From M3007 sp964646615 (lineage in GTDB: Bacteria; Bacteroidota; Bacteroidia; Chitinophagales; Saprospiraceae): a stretch of DNA of 64,000 nt. Every line of letters starts with the position of its first letter. The first letter of the stretch is position 1. The position numbers and the translations under genes are program-made. Under the pieces are notes generated by a model, which worked only from the letters and a program-made list of their open reading frames with translations, had not been told where the DNA came from and ran no database searches. This document shows, in pieces, positions 8,180-16,781 of the stretch. The DNA is taken from positions 9,001 through 73,000 of the forward strand of contig CAZYEV010000006.1 in assembly GCA_964646615.1 (NCBI GenBank), written 5' to 3'.

Positions 8180-9939
8180 TGGCTCGCACGTTCGCTCTTT
8201 GGCAAACAGCAGGCCGTTGCTTAACAGCGGTGTTGTGCCTGTGGGCGGCAATGGCGCCAGCACAGTCGGAAGCGCCCACCTTTGAGGTGCGTGGCCCGCG
8301 CCGCGAGGTAACCGAAGGAACACGATTTGAGGTTTCTTTTGTATTAAAAAACGAAACCGCGCAGCGTTTCATCCCGCCCGATTTTGGCGGCCTGACGGTG
8401 CGCACCGGCCCGGCCGAAGTGCGCAGCGCGGGCTTCACCCAGGGCAAGGCCTACATGCAACAGTCGTGGGTGTATGAACTGGAAGCCGGCAGCGCAGGCA
8501 GCTACACCATTGGGCCGGCAACGGCGCAAACCGCCCAGCGCAATTTCCGCAGCCAGCCGCTGACGGTGCGCGTGGTCAAGTCCTCTGTGCGTCGCCCCAA
8601 GAAAGGCGGCACCACTGTCGAAGAGCCTTACTTTGTTGTGGCCGACGTGCTGCCCGAACGGGCGTGGCTGGGCCAGCAAATGCTCTATCGTCTGCGCCTC
8701 TTCACTCAAGTGGGCGTGTCGGAAGCTGACTTAATCGAATTGCCCTCTTTCGAGGGCTTCTACGTGCTGGAGCGCCGCCGCTACGACACGCGCGTGCAAC
8801 GCGAAAAGGTGAGCGGCAAAACCTACGCCGTGCGCACGCTGTACGAGGCATCGCTCTTTGCCCAGCGCACGGGAATGCTTGCCATCGGCCCGGCACGCCT
8901 GCGGCTAATGATAGAAGGGCGCGAGCGCAGTCTGCTGGGTGGCACGCCCGCCATTGTCGCTGCCAACACCGTCTCGGCAGAAATACGGCCCCTGCCCGAG
9001 CCACAGCCCGAGCACTTCTGCGGCGTCGTCGGCCAATACGAATGGACAGTCACGGCCGATAAGCAAACGCTGACCACCGACGATGCCCTCACGCTAACGG
9101 TGCGTATCCAGGGCAACGGCGACACGCGCCGCTTCATCAACCCGCGCCTCGAAGTACCCTCCGGCCTCGAAGCCTTCGACCCCGAAGTGCGCGAACAGGA
9201 AGAATACGAAACAGGCGATGAGTTTGTCCACCGCCGCACGCTCACCTATGCCATCCTGCCCAAAGAGCCGGGTACCTACCTCTTTACGCCCGAAATGACC
9301 TTCTTCCACCCCGATAGCGGCAACTACCAGACGTTGCGCGCAGAAAAGCCCGTCGAAATCGTCGTCGCGCCGGGTGCGAACTACGGAAAAGCCGCACCTC
9401 CTCCCGAAACAACGGGTACGCTGCCTCCACCGGAAGAACCCGGCTGGTGGGAAGAGATTGAGGCTGCACCTCCCACCTGGGTGCTGGGCATGGCCGGCAT
9501 TGCAGCGCTGCTCGTGCTGGCCTGGTTAGCCGCGCTGCTGTGGCAACGCCAGCGACGAAAACCTCCCACAACAGACCCAGCCCTGGAGAGCAATTTCGCC
9601 TATACGTTGCCCGATAGTCATACGCTCAACACGCAACTCCAGCGGCTGCGCCAGCGCCTACCCGATGGGCCGCCCGAAGCCTTCTACCGGGACCTGCTGC
9701 GGTGGCTGGAAGGCGCCGTAGCCGCCTACCTGCGCGTGCCATCATTCATGCTGAGCCGACACGTCGCTCTGGAGCAGCTGACCGCTCGCGGAGTGCCTCC
9801 TGCTACCGTTGAGGCCATCGCCGAGGTGTGGGAACGCTGCGAACGCGCCGTCTATGCCCACGTGGCTTCGCCAGAAGACATGCGAACGTCCTGGGAAAAG
9901 GCGCACATGGTCTGGAAGACCCTGAGTGGCAAAAGCTGA
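8179..9939 (+). CDS. batD: BatD-like protein (Bat/MoxR-associated, oxygen tolerance family)
   Basis: A 586-residue BatD-family protein. It has an N-terminal signal peptide (about 1-30), then an extended periplasmic beta-rich region (PTFEVRGPRREVTEGTRFEV, EEPYFVVADVLPERAWLGQQ, ADKQTLTTDDALTLTVRI). A single transmembrane helix lies near 435-460 (WVLGMAGIAALLVLAWLAALLW), and a cytoplasmic helical tail follows. BatD is usually encoded with batA/B/C/E and a MoxR ATPase; here none of those is adjacent. It is instead translationally coupled to gldB. A DUF58 protein and a VWA-like protein lie 13-20 kb away and could belong to the same functional set, which is inference. Confidence 0.85.
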   Translation: MARTFALWQTAGRCLTAVLCLWAAMAPAQSEAPTFEVRGPRREVTEGTRFEVSFVLKNETAQRFIPPDFGGLTVRTGPAEVRSAGFTQGKAYMQQSWVYELEAGSAGSYTIGPATAQTAQRNFRSQPLTVRVVKSSVRRPKKGGTTVEEPYFVVADVLPERAWLGQQMLYRLRLFTQVGVSEADLIELPSFEGFYVLERRRYDTRVQREKVSGKTYAVRTLYEASLFAQRTGMLAIGPARLRLMIEGRERSLLGGTPAIVAANTVSAEIRPLPEPQPEHFCGVVGQYEWTVTADKQTLTTDDALTLTVRIQGNGDTRRFINPRLEVPSGLEAFDPEVREQEEYETGDEFVHRRTLTYAILPKEPGTYLFTPEMTFFHPDSGNYQTLRAEKPVEIVVAPGANYGKAAPPPETTGTLPPPEEPGWWEEIEAAPPTWVLGMAGIAALLVLAWLAALLWQRQRRKPPTTDPALESNFAYTLPDSHTLNTQLQRLRQRLPDGPPEAFYRDLLRWLEGAVAAYLRVPSFMLSRHVALEQLTARGVPPATVEAIAEVWERCERAVYAHVASPEDMRTSWEKAHMVWKTLSGKS

Positions 9940-9942
9940 GCG

Positions 9943-10623
9943 CTACGGCGCCCACCGCGAACAAATCGGGCATTTCTGCGGGTCGTGCCCCCGCGCCGGG
10001 CAGTATTCGCGACCAAAGTAGATGATCTGCAGGTGCAGCTTGTTCCAGCTCTCCTTCGGGAATACCGCCTTGAGGTCGCGCTCGGTCTGTTCCACACTTT
10101 TACCGCTGCTGAGGCCCCAGCGCGCCGCCAGCCGGTGGATGTGCGTATCCACCGGAAAAGCCGGCTCGCCAAAAGCCTGCGACATGACCACCGAAGCCGT
10201 TTTGTGCCCCACTCCCGGCAGTGCTTCCAGTTCCTCAAACGTACGCGGTACCTGGCCTCCGTGCTCTTCCGCAATGCGGCGCGAAAGCTCCCAGATGGCT
10301 TTCGACTTGGAAGGCGACAGGCCGCAGGGCTTGATGATCTCGCGAATTTCATCCACGCTCAGGCGGATCATGTCTTGCGGCGTGCGGGCGCGGGCAAAGA
10401 GGTGCGGCGTTACCTGATTGACGCGCTCGTCGGTGCACTGGGCCGATAGTACTACCGCCACCAACAGTGTGTAGGGGTCGTCGTGATGCAGCGGGATGGG
10501 CACTTCAGGGTATAGCTCATCCAGGATGCGCTGAATCTCCGCAGCCTTTTCGCGCAGTGCTTTGGAAGGTTTGGGCGATTTTTTCGAGGTTGCGTTGAGC
10601 GTTTTCTTCTTTGCGTCCGCCAT
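9943..10623 (-). CDS. nth: Endonuclease III (HhH-GPD DNA glycosylase/AP lyase)
   Basis: A 226-residue base-excision repair enzyme that removes oxidised pyrimidines. The helix-hairpin-helix with catalytic lysine is in LPGVGHKTASVV, and the catalytic aspartate in FPVDTHIHRLA. The first 25 residues are a Lys/Ser-rich extension. The C-terminus has the iron-sulfur region CPARGHDPQKCPICSRWAP with only three cysteines (C-X9-C-X2-C), and the protein ends before the fourth cysteine of the canonical C-X6-C-X2-C-X5-C cluster. It lies 6 bp after the nucleoside kinase gene, as a two-gene operon, and converges with batD. Confidence 0.94.
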   Translation of the reverse strand: MADAKKKTLNATSKKSPKPSKALREKAAEIQRILDELYPEVPIPLHHDDPYTLLVAVVLSAQCTDERVNQVTPHLFARARTPQDMIRLSVDEIREIIKPCGLSPSKSKAIWELSRRIAEEHGGQVPRTFEELEALPGVGHKTASVVMSQAFGEPAFPVDTHIHRLAARWGLSSGKSVEQTERDLKAVFPKESWNKLHLQIIYFGREYCPARGHDPQKCPICSRWAP

Positions 10624-10629
10624 ATCTGT

Positions 10630-11280
10630 TCAGAACAGCCCGTGCAGTTCGGCCTGTACCATTTCCAAAACACGACTCGCATGTTCGGGGTTGTGCTGGA
10701 AGTCCATCTGATCCACGTTAATGATGAGCAAGCGCCCATCCTTGTACGTGGTGATCCATTGCTCATAGCGCTCGTTGAGGCGCTTGAGGTACTCGATGCT
10801 GATGTTGCCCTCGTAGTCGCGCCCGCGTTTTTGGATGTGTTCCACCAGCGTAGGGATGTTGGCGCGCAAATAGATGAGCAAATCGGGCGGGCGCACCTGC
10901 GAAATGATGGACTGAAACAGATGGATGTAGTTCTCAAAGTCGCGCCGTTCCATCAAGCCCATATCGGCCAGATTGGGGGCAAAAATGTAGGCATCTTCGT
11001 AAATGGTGCGGTCCTGGATGACCGTGCGATTGCCCTGCTGAATGCGCAGCATTTGCTGGTAGCGGCTCGACAGGAAGAAGACCTGCAGGTTGAACGACCA
11101 GCGCCGCATGTCCAAATAGAAGTCGGCCAGATAGGGGTTGTTCTCCGTGTCTTCGTAGTGGACGTCCCAGCCATAGTGGCGGGCGAGCATTTCGCTGAGG
11201 GTAGTTTTGCCGGCGCCAATATTGCCGGCGATGGCGATGTGTTTGATGCGCGGCTTGTCGGAGGGAAGGTTGCCTGTCAT
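10630..11280 (-). CDS. Deoxynucleoside kinase (deoxyadenosine/deoxyguanosine kinase type)
   Basis: A 216-residue P-loop kinase of the dNK family, which phosphorylates deoxynucleosides for salvage. The Walker A motif GNIGAGKTT is near residue 20. The substrate-site motif appears as QDRTIYEDAYIFA, and a lid-like arginine region is in HIQKRGRDYEGNISIEYLKRL. The substrate (dAdo, dGuo or dCyd) cannot be settled from sequence. It heads a dNK-nth operon. Its candidate promoter overlaps a short interspersed repeat. Confidence 0.9.
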   Translation of the reverse strand: MTGNLPSDKPRIKHIAIAGNIGAGKTTLSEMLARHYGWDVHYEDTENNPYLADFYLDMRRWSFNLQVFFLSSRYQQMLRIQQGNRTVIQDRTIYEDAYIFAPNLADMGLMERRDFENYIHLFQSIISQVRPPDLLIYLRANIPTLVEHIQKRGRDYEGNISIEYLKRLNERYEQWITTYKDGRLLIINVDQMDFQHNPEHASRVLEMVQAELHGLF

Positions 11281-11302
11281 TCCCAGTATGTTTGTGCAGC
11301 GG

Positions 11303-11334
11303 CGAAGGTAGGCAAGCCCCCCGTAACCGCCAAA
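11303..11334 (-). promoter_or_regulatory. Candidate promoter of the dNK-nth operon, -33 element inside a repeat
   Basis: On the minus strand TTTG (11334-11331) is separated by 20 bp from TACCTTCG (11310-11303), one mismatch from TAnnTTTG, 23 bp before the kinase ATG. The TTTG lies within the palindromic repeat core at 11330-11343. Confidence 0.5.
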
Positions 11335-11369
11335 CTTGTTTGGCTACGTGGCGGCTAAACTTGTTTGGC
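11323..11369 (+). repeat. Pair of 22-bp palindromic repeats, 25-bp period (locus 1)
   Basis: Two units begin at 11323 and 11348, exactly 25 bp apart. Each consists of a GTARC-like prefix plus the core GCCAAACTTGTTTGGC (perfect 7-bp arms around TT). Unit 1 has the exact core; unit 2 has one core mismatch (GCTAAAC). Two more pairs of the same family lie at 38478-38524 and 38568-38614. The intergenic stretch from 11370 to 11444 shows nothing further. Confidence 0.85.
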
Positions 11370-11444
11370 CCGACCCTTAAAAAGCCAGGATACAACCCTG
11401 AGCATAAGTTTCGGCAAGGTGGGCGCCTCGCCAGAGCCGGGAGT

Positions 11445-11984
11445 TTACGATACCGGTTTTCGCATCACCCAGTCGGGTTGTGGGTCGGCGCCAACCCAGA
11501 AGGTTTCCGTGCCGAAGATGCGGAAGCCGTTTTTTTCATAAAACCGCACGGCGCGCGGCGCTTCCTGCCACACGCTCAGCCATAGCCAGGTGGCGCCGGT
11601 CTGGCGGGCCTGTTCTTCGGCGAAGGCGAGCAGGCGTCCGCCCAGACCGTGACCCTGCCAGGGAGCATCCACGTAAATGCGCTCGATTTGCAGGGGCTTT
11701 CCGGGCCACAGCGGTTGCTCCAGACGGGCGGAGGCCCCGGGCAGCTGGCCGATATTCAGTTTCAAGTAGGCCACGGGCGTGTTTTTCTGCAGGGCAAAGT
11801 AGAACCCTGCGTCTGGGGCGGCCATTTCGGCGGCGAAGCGTTCGAGGGTGAAGTGCGTGCGGCAGTAGTCTTCGAAGTGCACCGGGTTGTTTTGCGCCTG
11901 CCAGGCTTCGCGGAAGGTGCGCTCGGCCAGCTGAAGCAGTAGCGGTAGTTCGTCCGGTTCGACGGGTCGGATGCTCAGGCTCAT
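11445..11984 (-). CDS. GNAT-family N-acetyltransferase
   Basis: A 179-residue GNAT acetyltransferase. The acetyl-CoA binding motif A is visible as LQIERIYVDAPWQGHGLGGRLLAFAEEQAR, with the R/Q-x-x-G-x-G/A loop as QGHGLG. Motif B follows as TWLWLSVWQEAPRAVRFYEKNGF. The N-terminal region LSIRPVEPDELPLLLQLAERTFREAW is typical of GNAT helices 1-2. The substrate is unknown. The start at 11984 is chosen because it overlaps the dapB stop as ATGA, which also implies translational coupling in a dapB-GNAT operon; an upstream in-frame start would extend into dapB. Confidence 0.88.
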   Translation of the reverse strand: MSLSIRPVEPDELPLLLQLAERTFREAWQAQNNPVHFEDYCRTHFTLERFAAEMAAPDAGFYFALQKNTPVAYLKLNIGQLPGASARLEQPLWPGKPLQIERIYVDAPWQGHGLGGRLLAFAEEQARQTGATWLWLSVWQEAPRAVRFYEKNGFRIFGTETFWVGADPQPDWVMRKPVS

Positions 11985-12712
11985 AAGTGGCTCAGGTTCA
12001 GGACGTCGCTCATGCGGAAGACCCCTTTCTTCCCAATAATCCATTCAGCGGCCAGCACAGCACCGGCGGCGAAGCCAGCGCGCGAGTGGGCAGTGTGGCG
12101 AATTTCGAGGGTATCTATGGCCGAGTCCCAGCGGACGATGTGCGTGCCGGGTATTTCGCCGCGGCGTATGGCCGTCACGGGCAGTGCATCGGGTGGTGCG
12201 GGTTGGCCGGTAGCCGGTAGCCAGTGTTTGATGCGCGCAGTGTTGGCCACCAGTTCGTTGGCCAGCGTTTGCGCTGTGCCGCTGGGGGCGTCCAATTTGT
12301 GCACGTGGTGGGTTTCTTCTATAGAGGGAGCGTATTCATCCCGCGCGTCCATCAGCCGCGCCAGATAGCGGTTAAGGGCAAAAAGCAGGTTGACGCCAAC
12401 GCTGAAGTTGGATGCCCACAGCAGCGTGCCGCCGTGCTCCCGGCAGTATTGCTCGGCCTGAGGCAACTGCTCGCTCCAGCCGGTGGTGCCGCTCACCACG
12501 GGCACGCCGGCCTGGAGGCAGGCCATGACGTTGGCAAAGGCAGCGTCGGGACGCGAAAATTCGATAACCACGTCGGCCTGGCGCAGCAGCGCGTCCGTCA
12601 GCTCGGCGCGGTTCGACCACCCGATGCGCCAGGCAATTTCGTGGTCGCGCTCCAGTGCCTGAGCCTCTACGGCATGGCCCATTTTTCCATAGCCTAACAA
12701 ACCTATCTTCAT
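11981..12712 (-). CDS. dapB: 4-hydroxy-tetrahydrodipicolinate reductase DapB
   Basis: A 243-residue NAD(P)H-dependent reductase that follows DapA in the diaminopimelate pathway. The Rossmann start MKIGLLGYGKMGHAVE binds the nucleotide, GTTGW and ASNFSVGVNLLF are conserved, and the catalytic/substrate loop ETHHVHKLDAPSGTA carries the His and Lys used in hydride transfer. The start at 12712 gives the canonical N-terminus; the frame extends upstream without homology. Length is typical for short Bacteroidota DapB. Confidence 0.95.
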   Translation of the reverse strand: MKIGLLGYGKMGHAVEAQALERDHEIAWRIGWSNRAELTDALLRQADVVIEFSRPDAAFANVMACLQAGVPVVSGTTGWSEQLPQAEQYCREHGGTLLWASNFSVGVNLLFALNRYLARLMDARDEYAPSIEETHHVHKLDAPSGTAQTLANELVANTARIKHWLPATGQPAPPDALPVTAIRRGEIPGTHIVRWDSAIDTLEIRHTAHSRAGFAAGAVLAAEWIIGKKGVFRMSDVLNLSHL

Positions 12713-12731
12713 CGTACAGCAAATGACGGCC

Positions 12732-12739
12732 CGAAGGTA
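12732..12739 (-). promoter_or_regulatory. Candidate -7 element of the dapB operon
   Basis: The minus strand reads TACCTTCG, one mismatch from TAnnTTTG, 20 bp before the dapB ATG. No convincing -33 element is seen. Confidence 0.3.
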
Positions 12740-12863
12740 GAGCGCACCTTTTGAAAACAGAAATCGCATTCAGTGGCAACCTTTCCAGCAATATGGCGTT
12801 TGAAGGAAGAAACGAAAACACCCGAACACCGCGCCGCGCCGAAGCGGCGCATTTGATTTTTTT

Positions 12864-15152
12864 ATGAAAAAAAACAAAAAAAGCGGCAGCAAAAAGTTGA
12901 CTGCCAAGGCCTTGCAAATTGAGGTGCTCAAATTTCTGCTGGCCAATCCTCGAAAAACCTTTGCTCCCGCCGAACTGTCCGAACTGCTCAATGTGGCCAA
13001 CAACCGCCATTCAGTGGAGCATGCGCTTCAGCAGCTGACCCTGGCCGGCTCTGTGGAGGTGAAAAAAAACGGGCGCTACGGCGCTGCTTTAGACCGCCTG
13101 ACGGCAGGCGATGCAAAAGCCGAAAAGACCAGCCCTGCGCCTCCACCGCCCGCTGCGCCGGTAGGCAAAACCAAAAAGCGCCAACCCGAGCAGCCCAGAA
13201 TGGTGGAAGGCCGCGTGGACATGACGCGCTCAGGCGCTGCCTACATCGTTACTGACGAGACCATGGACGACGTGTTCGTGGCTCCGCGTTACCTCAACGG
13301 TGCACTACATGGCGACATCGTGCAGGTGCTGCTCTTCCCAAAAGCCTACGGACGCCGCGGCGCTCAGCGCCGCCCCGAGGGCGAGGTGCTCAAAGTGCTC
13401 AAGCGAGCCAGAGAGTTCTTCATCGGCACGCTGCGCAAAAGCCGCAAGTATGCCCTCTTCCTGCCCGACGACCCCAACATGCCTGTTGATGTGTACGTGC
13501 CGTTAGACGCCTGCGCCGACGCGCGCGATGGCGACAAAGTCATCGTCCGCATCACCGACTGGCAAGAAGGCAAAGGCCGCGTGCCCATCGGCAAGGTTAC
13601 CCAAACCCTCGGCGCCACCGGCGGGCACGACTTCGAGATGAATAAAATCCTCATCAATGCCGGCTTCGAACTCACCCACTCGCCCGAAGCGCTGGCCGAA
13701 GCCGCCGACATCCCGGATGTCATTCCGCCCGACGAGTACGACCGCCGACGCGACTTCCGCCCTGTACTCACCTTCACCATTGACCCTGAGGACGCCAAAG
13801 ACTTCGACGACGCCATCAGCGTGCGCCAACTCGACAACGGCCACTTAGAGGTGGGCGTCCATATTGCCGACGTTACACATTACCTCAAGCCCGGCACACG
13901 CCTCGACGCCGAGGCATACCAGCGCAGCACTTCCGTCTATCTGGTGGACCGCGTATGCCCCATGCTGCCCGAAAAACTGTCGAACCACCTGTGCTCACTC
14001 GTGCCCCACGAAGACCGCTTGACGTTTTCGGCCGTCTTTGAATTCGACGAGCAAGACCGCATCGTCTCCCGCTGGTTCGGCAAAACGGTCATTCATTCGG
14101 CCAAACGCTTCACTTACGAAGAGGCGCAGACCATCTTGGAAGGAAAGCCCGCCGAAGCCCTGCGCCAGATTGCCATTTACCCGCAATTGGAATGGGCGCT
14201 CAAAGCCCTGCAGCGCATCGCCAAAAAGATGCGCCGCGAACGCGAACGCAACGGCGCCATCGGCTTCGATACCGATGAGGTGCGCTTCCGCCTCAACGAA
14301 GAGGGCATTCCCGTAGAGGCCTACATCAAGGAACGCAAAGACGCTCACCTGCTCATCGAGGACTTCATGCTGCTGGCCAACAAGGAAGTAGCCCTTTACA
14401 TCCAGCACAAAAGCGCCGGCCAGCAGGAAATACCGTTCGTCTATCGCATACACGACCTGCCCGACATGGAAAAGGTGGCCGAATTCGCCCGCTTCGCCGC
14501 CGAAATGGGCTGCCCCCTCAAGGTGAACACGCCGCGCCAAATTGCCGAGTCGTACAACCTGCTCATGCGCGCCTCTGAAAAAGACCCGCGGCTGAAGATC
14601 CTGGAGCCGCTGGCCATTCGCACCATGGCCAAAGCCGTCTATTCGACCCGAAACATCGGCCACTATGGCTTAGGCTTTTCCCATTACACCCACTTTACCT
14701 CGCCCATCCGCCGATACGCCGACGTGCTGGCGCATCGCATTTTGGAAAAAAACCTTGGCGACACGATTTACCGCGCCAATAAAGAGCGCCTGGAAGAACA
14801 GTGCAAACACATCAGCGACCAGGAGCGCAAAGCCGCCGACGCCGAACGCGAAAGTATCAAGTACGTGCAGGCTCAATTGCTGCGCCGCCACATCGGAGAA
14901 GTGTTCGAAGGCTATGTCAGCGGCTTCATCGAGCGCGGCTTCTTCGTAGAACTGGCCGACACATTGGCCGAAGGTTTGGTGGATTTCCGCACCTTGCGCG
15001 AGGCGTACACCATCGAGGACGGCAACCTGCGCGCCCGCGCCCGTCGCTCGGGCCACACCATCAAAATGGGCGACCGCGTGCGTGTACGCATCGTGGCCGT
15101 AGATACCGCCCGCCGCCAGATTGAAATGGAATGGGTGGAAGAAGAAGCCTGA
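12864..15152 (+). CDS. rnr: Ribonuclease R
   Basis: A 762-residue processive 3'-5' exoribonuclease of the RNase II/R family. It has a basic N-terminus (KKNKKSGSKKLTAKAL), a winged-helix region (about 15-80), cold-shock RNA-binding domains (about 110-260), and the RNB catalytic domain (about 290-620). The Mg-binding aspartates are in TIDPEDAKDFDDAIS, with HIADVTHYLKPG and HYTHFTSPIRRYADVLAHR downstream. A C-terminal S1 domain spans about 665-755 (GEVFEGYVSGFIERGFFVEL). It degrades structured RNA in the cytosol. It is transcribed alone and converges with the coxIII-like gene. Confidence 0.96.
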   Translation: MKKNKKSGSKKLTAKALQIEVLKFLLANPRKTFAPAELSELLNVANNRHSVEHALQQLTLAGSVEVKKNGRYGAALDRLTAGDAKAEKTSPAPPPPAAPVGKTKKRQPEQPRMVEGRVDMTRSGAAYIVTDETMDDVFVAPRYLNGALHGDIVQVLLFPKAYGRRGAQRRPEGEVLKVLKRAREFFIGTLRKSRKYALFLPDDPNMPVDVYVPLDACADARDGDKVIVRITDWQEGKGRVPIGKVTQTLGATGGHDFEMNKILINAGFELTHSPEALAEAADIPDVIPPDEYDRRRDFRPVLTFTIDPEDAKDFDDAISVRQLDNGHLEVGVHIADVTHYLKPGTRLDAEAYQRSTSVYLVDRVCPMLPEKLSNHLCSLVPHEDRLTFSAVFEFDEQDRIVSRWFGKTVIHSAKRFTYEEAQTILEGKPAEALRQIAIYPQLEWALKALQRIAKKMRRERERNGAIGFDTDEVRFRLNEEGIPVEAYIKERKDAHLLIEDFMLLANKEVALYIQHKSAGQQEIPFVYRIHDLPDMEKVAEFARFAAEMGCPLKVNTPRQIAESYNLLMRASEKDPRLKILEPLAIRTMAKAVYSTRNIGHYGLGFSHYTHFTSPIRRYADVLAHRILEKNLGDTIYRANKERLEEQCKHISDQERKAADAERESIKYVQAQLLRRHIGEVFEGYVSGFIERGFFVELADTLAEGLVDFRTLREAYTIEDGNLRARARRSGHTIKMGDRVRVRIVAVDTARRQIEMEWVEEEA

Positions 15153-15225
15153 AAAAACTACGTCAGTGCAATGCCTATGGGCATGCGTCTGCTCACCATT
15201 TCTGGGAAGTCCTTCTTGATGTCCG

Positions 15226-15837
15226 TCAAATCAGCCAATTCGCCGCCAGAAAGAGCACCAAATAAATCCAGAGCAGGTCTAAGAAGTGCCAGTAGATGGT
15301 CAGCAGGCGCAGTTTGAGGCGTTTTTCGGGGTCGGAGAAGTAGAGGAGCACTGTGATGGGTTCCACCATTTGCTTGCGGGCAGTGCGGTAAAAGGCCACC
15401 AGAAAGGGCAGACCCGCCACCACGTGAGCGAAATGGGCAATCGAGAGTACATAGAGAAAGCCCGCCGTAGTAGAGCTTTGCATACTCACCTGGTTGATGT
15501 TGAACAACCACAACCAGGCTGCGCCCTGCATGAGCAGGAAAAGGACGGAAAGCCAGATGGTGTGCTTAAGGTGCTTCTGATACCCCGCTGTGTCGTCGTT
15601 CTGGTAGGCCTTTTTGGCCTGCATCAACGTGTAGCTGCTGCCCAGCAGAATAGTGGTGTTGAGCATGAACAGCCACGGCAGGCGCACCGGTGGCACATTC
15701 ATCGTTACGCGGATGTAGATGTAGCTCGCCGTCAGGGCCAGAAACAGGAGCGTCAGGCCAAACAGGAGCAAAAATAGCATGACATTGTAGGGGTGGAACG
15801 TGAGGTCTTCCTCTAAGGCGCGCGGTTCCTTTTCCAT
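15226..15837 (-). CDS. Cytochrome c oxidase subunit III (heme-copper oxidase)
   Basis: A 203-residue integral membrane protein with five predicted helices, the short bacterial form of heme-copper oxidase subunit III. Supporting phrases are MLFLLLFGLTLLFLALTASY, PWLFMLNTTILLGSSYTL, the His-rich helix GFLYVLSIAHFAHVVAG, and the terminal TIYWHFLDLLWIYLVLFLAA with the family's YWHF-D/VDLLW signature. It would stabilise subunit I of a respiratory oxidase. Subunits I, II and IV are not in the window, so this is a detached copy. It lies 4 bp after the DMT transporter gene on the same strand. Confidence 0.88.
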   Translation of the reverse strand: MEKEPRALEEDLTFHPYNVMLFLLLFGLTLLFLALTASYIYIRVTMNVPPVRLPWLFMLNTTILLGSSYTLMQAKKAYQNDDTAGYQKHLKHTIWLSVLFLLMQGAAWLWLFNINQVSMQSSTTAGFLYVLSIAHFAHVVAGLPFLVAFYRTARKQMVEPITVLLYFSDPEKRLKLRLLTIYWHFLDLLWIYLVLFLAANWLI

Positions 15838-15841
15838 GTCG

Positions 15842-16723
15842 TCAGGTAGAAATCAGTGCAATAGCGGCGATGGCCAGCGCAATGCCCCAGCGCTGTAGGC
15901 CAGATAAGCGCTCCTGAAACAGCCACACGGCGCCAAAGGTTGTCGTCAGGATGATGCCGATGTTCATCAGCGGGAAGGCCACCGAAGCTTCGAGGCCGCT
16001 ATCCAGCGCGCGCAGCAAAAACCACATGCTGGCATAGTTGGGAATGCCCAGCAGAATGCCGCCCACCACGTTGCGCCACGAAAAGCGCAGCCGCCCCAGC
16101 GCCAGACCGATAATAGCCAGCACCAACCCCAGCAGCCCTGCCGTGCCGAAAACGGTGGTGATGAAAATAGGACTGCTCGTGTCTGTCAGCCGCTCGTGCT
16201 GAACGGTTACCAACACCATCTCAATAACTCCCGACAGCACCCACGTCAGCAGCGGCACCCACAGCAAACCCATGCCCAATGGTGCCGAAGACGCCGTTGC
16301 TGCTGAAGGCGACTCCTGCCGCCAGTTGACCAGCACAATGGCCGCCAATGCCAGGACAAAACCCGCCCATTTGGCCACCCCCGACGACTCCTGATAGACC
16401 CATATTGCAAAAGGCACCGTCAGCAAAATGGACATTTTTTGCATCACCTGGCTGATGGTTACGCCAAAATAACGCACCGTCTGCGCTGCCGCATTAAAAC
16501 CCGAAATAAACACCAGACCCAGCATCAGCGCATACGGCATCCAGGCCGCCGAACGCTCCGCCGACCCAAACGGCAAAACACCGGCGTGCAACCACCCGCA
16601 TGCCACACACGTGAAGTAATTGACCACAATGGCCTGAAATGTATGCACGCCATAGCGCTCGAACAACTTGAAAATGAAACCTAACAGGACGGAGCAGGCA
16701 ATGGCCAAAAGCAGACTAACCAC
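15842..16723 (-). CDS. DMT-superfamily (EamA-like) transporter
   Basis: A 293-residue inner-membrane protein with about ten hydrophobic helices arranged as two five-helix halves, the drug/metabolite transporter layout. Second-half phrases include LGIPNYASMWFLLRALDSGLEASVAFPLMNIG and the closing LQRWGIALAIAAIALIS. The substrate is unknown. It is probably co-transcribed with the 4-alpha-glucanotransferase upstream (58 bp) and the oxidase subunit downstream (4 bp). Confidence 0.82.
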   Translation of the reverse strand: MVSLLLAIACSVLLGFIFKLFERYGVHTFQAIVVNYFTCVACGWLHAGVLPFGSAERSAAWMPYALMLGLVFISGFNAAAQTVRYFGVTISQVMQKMSILLTVPFAIWVYQESSGVAKWAGFVLALAAIVLVNWRQESPSAATASSAPLGMGLLWVPLLTWVLSGVIEMVLVTVQHERLTDTSSPIFITTVFGTAGLLGLVLAIIGLALGRLRFSWRNVVGGILLGIPNYASMWFLLRALDSGLEASVAFPLMNIGIILTTTFGAVWLFQERLSGLQRWGIALAIAAIALIST

Positions 16724-16781
16724 ACCAAATACGTTTGTTGTACGGAAAAAATGCAGCCAAAAGCTGTTCAGATACCTTCAC

